DNA of 64,000 nt from contig JACIXR010000008.1 in assembly GCA_014360495.1 (NCBI GenBank), positions 79,291 to 143,290 of the forward strand, read 5' to 3'. The position numbers were made by a program, and so were the translations under genes. The notes beneath the pieces are model-generated. The model was given only the letters and a program-made list of their open reading frames with translations. It was not told where the DNA came from and did no database searches. The DNA comes from a bacterium (GTDB lineage: Bacteria; Armatimonadota; JACIXR01). Shown in pieces: positions 57,939-64,000 of this stretch. The first letter of the stretch is position 1. Each line of letters begins with the position of its first letter.

Positions 57939-58970
57939 TTAGCCGAACATCAACCTGTTTATCACTGGCCAAGCGAGGTCAGCGTAATTGCGGTGTCCCC
58001 CAGGACCGACAACGAGTTGAACTCTTTCGGGATAGCCAGCCTTTTCATAAATCAACTTAGCTTTCTCGTAAGCCTTCCTAACACCGTGGATGGGGAAAAT
58101 GGGGTCTTGTTCTCCCGCGACGATGACGAATGGGCGTGGCGCTATCAATCCAGCAAGGTCCTCCTCCCCGAAATACTGGAGCGCTCCTGGGATGTAATTA
58201 TCAGCGCAGTGATATATGGTCATAATGGAATCTTCGTAAGTGCAAAAGGCACAAATAACGACCGAGAGGGTGATTCTCGGCTCTATGCAGGAGGCATAAA
58301 AAGTCACCGTTCCTCCTCCAGATTCCCCCATACAGCCAATCTTCCTCCTGTCAACGAAGGGAAGCTGATAGAGAAGGTCTATACCCCTCATCACATCCGC
58401 TATTCTTTCGGCGGTGAAGGTGTGCCCAAGCATCAAGGCGTGCATAACCGCATCGTGGCAGGTATGAGGAGCGAGCATCTTTTGAAGCTTTTCCCTTCTC
58501 TCTCCAAAAGCCCTCTGCTCAATTGCGAGGGCAACATAGCCGTTTTTCACTGCTTGAATGGCGAAATCTCTGTCCTGAGCTATGTTTTCCTCGTCTTCTT
58601 TATTGTATGCTCTTCCTATAGAGATATGGGCGCCTGGAGAATGCCCTTGGAGGCAAACCATAGCAGGATATTTTTTCTTTTTTTCCTTTGGGACGAGTAG
58701 ATAAGCGAGGACAAGGACATCCGGCGTGTTGTAGAAGGAAATCTTCTTCAGCGAATACTCCGGTGTATCTTCTTCCTCTAAAATCTTATATTCCACCGGT
58801 CCTTCGTCCTTATAAATTGGTCCGAGCAGTTGCTTCAGCTTTCTCCTCAATTTTGTCTGCCAAGTCTTGAACTCTACATTAGGGGAGAAGGCGAGGGATT
58901 TCCTCGCTTTCTCCATCAAGCGGAGATGAAAATATGAGGGGGAAAGTTTCTTCAGTTCTTCTTCCGTCAT
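57939..58970 (-). CDS. Alpha/beta-hydrolase, acetyl-xylan-esterase-like
   Basis: 343 residues, no signal peptide. IKLKQLLGPIY-type N-terminal cap, then the hydrolase core: PAMVCLQGHSPG (oxyanion region), GCMGESGGGTVTFYASCIEPR with nucleophile Ser in GESGGG (about residue 218), IAPRPFVIVAGEQDPIFPIHGV with acid Asp, and GPGGHRNYADLA with His. The pattern fits the AXE1/abhydrolase_7 group, which deacetylates xylan oligosaccharides or similar esters. Cytoplasmic action on imported oligosaccharides would suit the glycosidases around it. It precedes HtrA on the same strand. Confidence 0.85.
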   Translation of the reverse strand: MTEEELKKLSPSYFHLRLMEKARKSLAFSPNVEFKTWQTKLRRKLKQLLGPIYKDEGPVEYKILEEEDTPEYSLKKISFYNTPDVLVLAYLLVPKEKKKKYPAMVCLQGHSPGAHISIGRAYNKEDEENIAQDRDFAIQAVKNGYVALAIEQRAFGERREKLQKMLAPHTCHDAVMHALMLGHTFTAERIADVMRGIDLLYQLPFVDRRKIGCMGESGGGTVTFYASCIEPRITLSVVICAFCTYEDSIMTIYHCADNYIPGALQYFGEEDLAGLIAPRPFVIVAGEQDPIFPIHGVRKAYEKAKLIYEKAGYPERVQLVVGPGGHRNYADLAWPVINRLMFG

Positions 58971-58997
58971 TTTAACATCCTCTCCTTTCTATTCCAC

Positions 58998-59026
58998 ATT
59001 ATAAACAACATCAAAAATTCGGTAAA
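58998..59026 (-). promoter_or_regulatory. Promoter of the esterase-HtrA unit
   Basis: Minus-strand TTTACC (59021-59026), 17 bp, perfect TATAAT (58998-59003), 28 bp upstream of the ATG with AGGAGAGG between. Confidence 0.65.
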
Positions 59027-59048
59027 TAATGTTTATATGTCTAAGGGG

Positions 59049-59076
59049 TTGAAATAAAGCATTTATTCGGTATAAT
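59049..59076 (+). promoter_or_regulatory. rpmE operon promoter
   Basis: TTGAAA (59049-59054), 16 bp, perfect TATAAT (59071-59076), about 43 bp upstream of the rpmE ATG. It is back-to-back with the esterase promoter. Confidence 0.75.
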
Positions 59077-59118
59077 TTTTTATGATGAAGAATTCCAAAT
59101 AGCGAGGTGTTTAGGCTG

Positions 59119-59289
59119 ATGAAGAAGGATATCCATCCCAAATATGTAGAATCCGTCGTCACCTGTGCTTGTGGCTATACCTTTAAGACCATATCCACGA
59201 AGCCCCAAATAAGAGTGGATATGTGCTGGCGCTGCCATCCCCTATTTTCTCAGCTATTGAAAGAACAACAGCAAAAGAGCGGGAAGTGA
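59119..59289 (+). CDS. rpmE: Ribosomal protein bL31, zinc-binding form with atypical C-terminus
   Basis: 56 residues from ATG 59119 ([22 protein letters not shown]). The zinc cysteines CAC and CWRC mark the C+ form that can act as a zinc store. The normal HPFYTGKQK...GRVEKF ending is missing; instead [17 protein letters not shown] follows, so the conserved TGxQ segment is lost and the protein is shorter than the usual 66-75. Start of the conserved rpmE-DUF1385-prfA-prmC order. Confidence 0.93.
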   Translation: MKKDIHPKYVESVVTCACGYTFKTISTKPQIRVDMCWRCHPLFSQLLKEQQQKSGK

Positions 59290-59299
59290 ACAATAAGAA

Positions 59300-60154
59300 T
59301 TGAGCAATTTCCTCTTAGGTGGCTCAGCGGTGTTGGAGGGTGTTATGATTTTCTCCCCTTATTGTTATGCTGTTGCCTGTAGGAAAGGGGAGGAGGTGGT
59401 TGTTTATAAGGAATCGTTCCCAAGCCTGTCTCCCTTGCCCCAAATCAATTTCCTCTCACGACTGCCCTTTCTGCGAGGAATATTGGCTTTCTTTATCTCG
59501 CTTGCTATGTCTTTGCGGGCTTACTCTATTTCAAAGAAGTTATCCTCCTCAGAGGATGTTCAAAATGTCTCAATTGATAAAGGCTCTCTTCTAAAACTTT
59601 TTCTCAACTTGGTTCTGGTTTTTGCGTTCCTCCTTCTTTTGCCCGACCTTATTTCTCGTTTCTTTCGTTCTTCATTCCTTTTAGCAAGTCTATTTGAAAC
59701 AGCCGTTCGTATTTTGTTTCTTATATTATATATTCTCCTATTCTCCCTCTTTCACTCGGGTAAACGCCTCCTCCAATATCATGGAGCAGAGCACAAAGTG
59801 ATAAATGGCTTTGAGGATGGGGCGGAGCTAACACCTGAAGGACTACAATCCTATCCAACGATTCATATGCGCTGCGGAACCACCTTGTTTGCCCTTGTTC
59901 TTTTGCTCCTGTTCTTCCTTTATCTTCCTTTGCAGGGACTTGCTTTCCCCCTTAGCCTTTTCTGTAAGACCCTTTTCTTCCCCTTCGCCCTTCCCATTGC
60001 CTTTGAGTTGATTTATCTTGCTTTACGAGACGAGCGTTTTTACTTCCTCCTCGTACCTGGGCTGCTTCTTCAGAGAATAACTACAAAACAACCCGACAAA
60101 GAACAGATTGAAGTAGCGATAGCGGCGCTGAAGGAGGTGGTAGGAATTGCTTGA
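59300..60154 (+). CDS. DUF1385 membrane protein
   Basis: 284 residues from TTG 59300, the only start matching the family beginning (LLGGSAVLEGVMIFSPYCYAVACRKGEEVVV). About five membrane helices (near 55-75, 92-115, 128-152, 200-225, 235-255). YHGAEHKVINGFEDGAELTPEGLQSYPTIHMRCGTTL is the DUF1385 signature with its conserved His and Glu. The function is unknown, but its position between rpmE and prfA is widely conserved. Overlaps prfA by 8 bp. Confidence 0.93.
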   Translation: MSNFLLGGSAVLEGVMIFSPYCYAVACRKGEEVVVYKESFPSLSPLPQINFLSRLPFLRGILAFFISLAMSLRAYSISKKLSSSEDVQNVSIDKGSLLKLFLNLVLVFAFLLLLPDLISRFFRSSFLLASLFETAVRILFLILYILLFSLFHSGKRLLQYHGAEHKVINGFEDGAELTPEGLQSYPTIHMRCGTTLFALVLLLLFFLYLPLQGLAFPLSLFCKTLFFPFALPIAFELIYLALRDERFYFLLVPGLLLQRITTKQPDKEQIEVAIAALKEVVGIA

Positions 60155-61217
60155 GGGAAAAGTGATTCAAAAGTTGGAGGAAATGAAGAAGGAATATGAA
60201 GGGATAATGGAGGAGATGGCTAAGCCATCCGTTATCTCTGATACCGAGAAAATGCGCCAGCTCTCAAAGCGTCTAACGCAATTGGAAGAGATATTATCCC
60301 TCTATGAGAAATACAACAAAAATATTGAAGAGGAAAAGGAGACGAAAAAACTCCTTGACGACCCGGAGATGCGTCCTCTCGCTGAGGAGGAGATAGAGAA
60401 ATTGCGGGAGGAGAGGGAGAAATTGGAGGAGGAAATCCTCTCCCAGCTTTTCCCTCCCGACCCTTATGCTGACAGAACGGCGATAATTGAGATTAGAGCT
60501 GCAACTGGAGGGGAGGAAGCGGCTCTTTTCGCTGCTGACCTTGTGCGGATGTATCTTCGCTATGCGGAAAGGCATGGCTATAAGGCGGAGATAATCCACG
60601 CTAATATGACGGGTTTAGGAGGGTATAAGGAAGCGATAATAACAGTTGAGGGAAAGGGAGCATATAGCCGATTGAAGTATGAAAGCGGTGTTCACAGGGT
60701 GCAGAGAATACCGGAGACGGAGAGTGGGGGGAGGATTCACACTTCAACAGCAACCGTTGCTGTTTTGCCTGAAGCAGAAGAGGTAGAGGTGGAGATTAAA
60801 GAGGAGGATTTGGAGATAGAGACATTCCGTTCCTCGGGACCGGGAGGTCAGCATATGCAGAAGAACGAGACCGCGGTGAGGATTCGCCATATTCCAACCG
60901 GGATAGTTGTCGTTTGTCAGGACGAGCGCTCCCAATCGCAGAACAAGGAGAGGGCATTGCGGACATTAAGAGCTCATCTTTTGGAAATGAAGAGGCGTCA
61001 GCAGGAGGAGGAGCTCGCAGCGCAAAGGAGGGCACAGATAGGAACGGGAGCGAGAAGCGAGAAGATAAGAACCTACAATTTCATTCAAAATAGGGTTACC
61101 GACCACAGAATTGGCTTGACCATTTATCGGCTTGACGATATTTTAGATGGTGATCTGGATGAGATAATAGATGCCTTAGCCCTACAGGAAAAAATGCTCT
61201 CAGGAGAGAAGCAATGA
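60147..61217 (+). CDS. prfA: Peptide chain release factor 1
   Basis: Reads UAA and UAG stops. 356 residues from TTG 60147 (MLEGKVIQKLEEM), behind AAGGAGG. The codon-reading motif PxT is PET in HRVQRIPETESGGRIHTS, and the hydrolysis motif GGQ is in RSSGPGGQHMQKNETAV, whose Gln is the PrmC methylation site. The full domain order (coiled coil about 1-110, then domains 2-4) is present. It overlaps DUF1385 and prmC. Confidence 0.97.
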   Translation: MLEGKVIQKLEEMKKEYEGIMEEMAKPSVISDTEKMRQLSKRLTQLEEILSLYEKYNKNIEEEKETKKLLDDPEMRPLAEEEIEKLREEREKLEEEILSQLFPPDPYADRTAIIEIRAATGGEEAALFAADLVRMYLRYAERHGYKAEIIHANMTGLGGYKEAIITVEGKGAYSRLKYESGVHRVQRIPETESGGRIHTSTATVAVLPEAEEVEVEIKEEDLEIETFRSSGPGGQHMQKNETAVRIRHIPTGIVVVCQDERSQSQNKERALRTLRAHLLEMKRRQQEEELAAQRRAQIGTGARSEKIRTYNFIQNRVTDHRIGLTIYRLDDILDGDLDEIIDALALQEKMLSGEKQ

Positions 61218-62068
61218 GGCCGCTAACATTTAGGGCAGCTCTCCTATGGGGCCTGCGCCTTCTAAGGGAGGCGAAGGTCCCTGACCCCCATGTCTCCGCG
61301 CGAATCCTCCTTCAATCCGCAGCTTCCATCTCTCATCAGGAGCTAATCACACTTCTCCCTAAGCCAATTCTACCTCCTATTTTCTCTTATTATCGCTTCC
61401 TGCTAAAAAGAAGGCAAAGGCATGAACCACTTCCATATATAACCGGTTTTTACCCCTTTATGGACTTCCATTTATTGATTAGACGAGGCGTTTTCATCCC
61501 TCGTCCGGAAACGGAGATTTTAGTGGAGGTAGCCGAAAAGAAGCTCAAGGATAAAGAGGGCGTAGTCATAGATGTAGGGACGGGAAGCGGAGCCATCGCT
61601 ATAGGCTTGGCTCGTCTCTGCCCCAAGCTATCCATAATCGGGATAGATATAAGTAGGGAAGCGATTTCTTTGGCAAGGATAAATGCGAGGATTAACAAGG
61701 TGAGCGATAGGGTTATCTTTAAGCGAGGTGATATAAGAGACATACAGCTCCCCAAGGCAACTTGCATCGTTTCAAATCCACCTTACATCCCAACCTCTCA
61801 ACTTCCTTCCCTTCCTTTAGAGATTCGCCTATATGAGCCTATCAAGGCATTGGATGGCGGCGAGGATGGACTGGAAGTGATAAGGGAAATCGTGAGGCGA
61901 GCGAGGGATATACTCCTTCCGGGTGGTTTTCTGCTTTTGGAGATTGGGGAAGGGCAAAGTGAAAAAGTAAGGGAGTTGCTCTCAAAAAATGGTTTTAAGG
62001 ATATTGAAGTGTTCAGGGATTTGGGAAAGGTTGAGAGGGTTATATCAGGGGTGAAATGTGAGGAATAG
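61214..62068 (+). CDS. prmC: Release factor glutamine methyltransferase
   Basis: SAM-dependent enzyme that methylates the GGQ glutamine of release factors. 284 residues: N-terminal helical substrate-binding domain (about 1-85), then a class I methyltransferase fold with VIDVGTGSGAIAIGLARL (SAM loop), IGIDISREA and the catalytic NPPY in VSNPPYIPTSQL. FIPRPETEILVE is the usual start of the catalytic part. It overlaps prfA by 4 bp and the TPR gene by 11 bp. Confidence 0.97.
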   Translation: MRPLTFRAALLWGLRLLREAKVPDPHVSARILLQSAASISHQELITLLPKPILPPIFSYYRFLLKRRQRHEPLPYITGFYPFMDFHLLIRRGVFIPRPETEILVEVAEKKLKDKEGVVIDVGTGSGAIAIGLARLCPKLSIIGIDISREAISLARINARINKVSDRVIFKRGDIRDIQLPKATCIVSNPPYIPTSQLPSLPLEIRLYEPIKALDGGEDGLEVIREIVRRARDILLPGGFLLLEIGEGQSEKVRELLSKNGFKDIEVFRDLGKVERVISGVKCEE

Positions 62069-62774
62069 CATCTGGGTTTTGATTTTTGTTGTTATTTTCG
62101 GCTATCTCTATTATTCGTTTCGTTCCTTTCCCGTCAGGGATTGGAGGGAGTTTATTTTAGGTCGCTATTATCTATTCAATGGAAAAAGGGAAAAAGCGGA
62201 AAAAGAGTTCGCTGCCGCCCTAAGGAAACATCCCGAGCGAAGCGAGATGGTGACACAGATTGCCCTATTTTATCTCACTATGGGGAAATTGGATAAGGCG
62301 GAGGAGGTGCTCAAGAAGGCTATTCAACGCAAGCCGAGCTTTGATTTGTATTATCTTCTTGGAAATTGCCAGCTGGAGGCAGGGAAAGTAGACGAGGCAG
62401 AGAAGTCCTTCGCCAAAGCTGTGGAGCTTGAGCCATCTAATCCCTACGCCCTAAACAATCTCGCCTATATTTGGGTAGAGGAGGGAAAGAGGTTGGAGGA
62501 GGCGGTGGAGCTATTGAAAAGAGCGATAAAAAAGAGCAGGAGCCCGGAGATACTTGATAGCTTGGGCTGGGCTTATGTCAAGCTGGGAGAGGTGGAAAAG
62601 GGCTTGAAGCTATTGAAGGCAGCGGCGGAACGGAGGCCCGCTAACTGGGAGATAAGATATCATTTAAGCGTAGCTTATGAGAAGCTTGGAAATCGTCCTG
62701 CTGCGAAAGTGGAAGAGGCAAAAGCGAAAATACTTTTCAAGAGAGAAAAAGAATTGGGTGCAGGGCTTCAATAG
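62058..62774 (+). CDS. Membrane-anchored TPR protein
   Basis: 238 residues from GTG 62058. One N-terminal transmembrane helix (IWVLIFVVIFGYLYYSFRSF) followed by about five TPR units (YLFNGKREKAEKEFAAALRKHP, YLTMGKLDKAEEVLKKAIQRKP, CQLEAGKVDEAEKSFAKAVELEP, AYIWVEEGKRLEEAVELLKRAI, AYVKLGEVEKGLKLLKAAAERRP). Likely a scaffold anchored in the inner membrane. Last gene of the prfA operon; no specific partner can be inferred. Confidence 0.88.
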   Translation: MRNSIWVLIFVVIFGYLYYSFRSFPVRDWREFILGRYYLFNGKREKAEKEFAAALRKHPERSEMVTQIALFYLTMGKLDKAEEVLKKAIQRKPSFDLYYLLGNCQLEAGKVDEAEKSFAKAVELEPSNPYALNNLAYIWVEEGKRLEEAVELLKRAIKKSRSPEILDSLGWAYVKLGEVEKGLKLLKAAAERRPANWEIRYHLSVAYEKLGNRPAAKVEEAKAKILFKREKELGAGLQ

Positions 62775-63140
62775 GAGAAAAAAATGCTCCAGAGTTATCT
62801 GACAACAAAAGGAGATAGGCTAGGTAGGTAATATCAAAATTTTGAGCCATTGATGTGGGTCTAATTCTAACAAAATATGCACATAAACCTATGGTAACTT
62901 ATTAGATTGGATAAGGATATCGCGGATAGGTTTGTTTGAGAAGCGAAGGAAAGGGGAATTAGAAGGCTTATTCCTATGCGAGTCGCCGGCATTTCTCATC
63001 TCGGTTCAGTTGTGTAAAGCTGTCCCTCCATTGATGTTATAAGAGGATTACTATTTTAAAAAGCCACTTAAATATTCACGCATTTTATAAAATGTTTAAA
63101 ATGTTTTAATATAATTGCTAGGAAAGGAGAGGTTAAGAAT
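62775..63140 (+). other. Intergenic region, 366 bp
   Basis: No gene, RNA or clear repeat is recognised. The right end is A/T-rich and carries TATAAT at 63110-63115 and AAAGGAGAGG about 8 bp before the next ATG; no good -35 matches it, so the promoter call is tentative. Confidence 0.5.
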
Positions 63141-64000
63141 ATGAATAAATGGGTTGTGATTTTTAACCTATTTAGCCTTTTATCATTAGCCTTCTGCTTA
63201 ACCGCCTCCGTGCGCTCTTTAAAGGGAACACCTACTCTCTTCGTTGACGAGATTCCCCACACTCCTTTAATCTACCATGCTGTCAGGGAGAATGAGAGGA
63301 CATTTCATACAATTGGGATAGCGAAAAAGCAGGGTTTTGACCTCATCGGTTATGCTGACATTTATGCCTGGATAACTTGCCCTGGGGAGGAGTTTGACTA
63401 TCACTGGGTGGATGAGAAAATAGATAAAATCCTCGCCCTTAATCCCAATGCTCTTCTCATACTTCGAGTAGGGGTGGCTACTCCTGATTGGTGGAAAAAC
63501 GAACACCCTGAGGCGATAATGGTATTCAAAAAATTGGAGAACGGAAAATGGGTGGATGTGAAGGAGGTAGTGACGATAGGAGGAAAGGAAGGGATAAGCG
63601 TTGCTTCTCCCGAATGGAAAAAGGATGCAGTTGAAGCTTTGAAGAAGCTCGTTAAGCATCTTGAGACGAAGTACGGCGACCACATTATAGGATATATGCC
63701 AGTGGCTCAGAACACTGGTGAATGGTTCTATTACGATGCCGGTGGAGCCAAGTTGAACTGTTGTGAGCCCGTCTTTGAGGAAGCCTTTCGTCAATGGCTT
63801 AAGGAGAAATACAAGAGCGAGGAGAACCTTAGAAAGGCTTGGAATGAGCCCTCCCTAACATTTGATAGCGTATCCCTACCATCTCCCGAGGAGAGGATGA
63901 ACGCCACCTATGGCTTCTTCCGAGACCCGGGGAAGGAAAGGAAGTTGATAGACTTCCACGAATTTCAAAACATAGCTATGGCTTCCGCTTTGGAGGATTT
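63141..64000 (+). CDS. Exported GH42-like glycosidase, 3' end outside window
   Basis: The frame is open from ATG 63141 to the end (286 codons). Signal peptide WVVIFNLFSLLSLAFCLTASV. The barrel start (KKQGFDLIGYADIYAWITCP, FDYHWVDEKIDKILALNPNALLILRVGV, DWWKNEHPEA) and GYMPVAQNTGEWFYYD (candidate acid Glu) resemble beta-galactosidase-like GH42 members common in uncultured polysaccharide degraders. FRQWLKEKYKSEENLRKAWNEP is another GH42 hallmark. The nucleophile side lies beyond the window. AAAGGAGAGG precedes the start. Confidence 0.75.
   Translation, partial: MNKWVVIFNLFSLLSLAFCLTASVRSLKGTPTLFVDEIPHTPLIYHAVRENERTFHTIGIAKKQGFDLIGYADIYAWITCPGEEFDYHWVDEKIDKILALNPNALLILRVGVATPDWWKNEHPEAIMVFKKLENGKWVDVKEVVTIGGKEGISVASPEWKKDAVEALKKLVKHLETKYGDHIIGYMPVAQNTGEWFYYDAGGAKLNCCEPVFEEAFRQWLKEKYKSEENLRKAWNEPSLTFDSVSLPSPEERMNATYGFFRDPGKERKLIDFHEFQNIAMASALED

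Noticed and set aside
57846..58700. 284-residue plus-strand open frame
   Set aside because: Antisense to the esterase and HtrA start, whose catalytic motifs show which strand is coding.
63267..63794. 175-residue minus-strand open frame near the right edge
   Set aside because: Antisense to the GH42-like gene, which has a signal peptide, ribosome-binding site and glycosidase motifs.
1..64000. tRNA or rRNA genes
   Set aside because: None was recognised by eye; the only structured RNA that I can support is the tmRNA.

Overview
The window comes from a bacterium with two membranes: lpxC, lpxD and an OmpH/Skp chaperone lie together and imply lipid A and an outer membrane. It is a rod-forming, peptidoglycan-making cell (murA, mreB) with an unusually large share of secreted glycoside hydrolases, Gfo/Idh/MocA dehydrogenases and uroporphyrinogen-decarboxylase-like (UroD-like) methyltransferases. 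That mix, the compact overlapping operons, strong GGAGG sites and several apparently leaderless genes resemble uncultured, possibly thermophilic polysaccharide degraders of the Armatimonadota/Fervidibacteria kind. The phylum is an inference from gene content; no rRNA gene is present to settle it.

Layout. 1-3526 (minus): envelope cluster skp, coiled-coil protein, lpxD, YjbH-like protein, lpxC (cut by the window edge). 3607-8461 (minus): hisF, hisI, a long TPR protein and a lone PTS IIC permease. 8554-17144: a secreted TIM-barrel protein, a decayed HD-GYP gene beside its intact paralogue, a phage-tail-like orphan gene and a GH2 glycosidase; two copies of a palindromic repeat bracket the middle part. 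17141-23859: radC diverges from a plus-strand operon of zinc-ribbon, DUF948-like, YtxH, DUF2148, Nudix and PhnP-like genes, ending in a very large peptidase/acetyltransferase fusion. 23898-26047 (minus): nucleotide-sugar dehydrogenase and a WecB-type epimerase interrupted by an in-frame TGA. 26123-30743: accessory zone with phage-like genes, a truncated TIGR04255 gene, tmRNA and transposase remnants. 30776-32291: ABC transporter pair. 32288-44881 (minus): GxGYxYP hydrolase, SagB-like oxidoreductase, endonuclease V, Gfo/Idh dehydrogenase, class II aldolase-like protein, two TrkA proteins, mreB, murA, tldE, tldD. 44926-55097: a plus-strand operon (GH3, cobalamin-binding protein, DUF5060 hydrolase, NagB-like isomerase, PIG-L deacetylase) with a UroD-like methyltransferase gene on each side. 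55102-58970 (minus): HtrA protease, a degenerate relative and an esterase. 59119-62774: the conserved rpmE, DUF1385, prfA, prmC block plus a TPR gene. 63141 to the end: start of a GH42-like glycosidase.

The most interesting candidate system is 44926-55097. Two UroD-like proteins with the HSCG metal-site motif of corrinoid methyltransferases flank an operon that combines glycosidases, amino-sugar-type enzymes and a protein with a modified cobalamin-binding motif. This suggests a corrinoid-dependent step in breaking down a modified (for example O-methylated) sugar. That is a hypothesis from gene context, not a demonstrated pathway.
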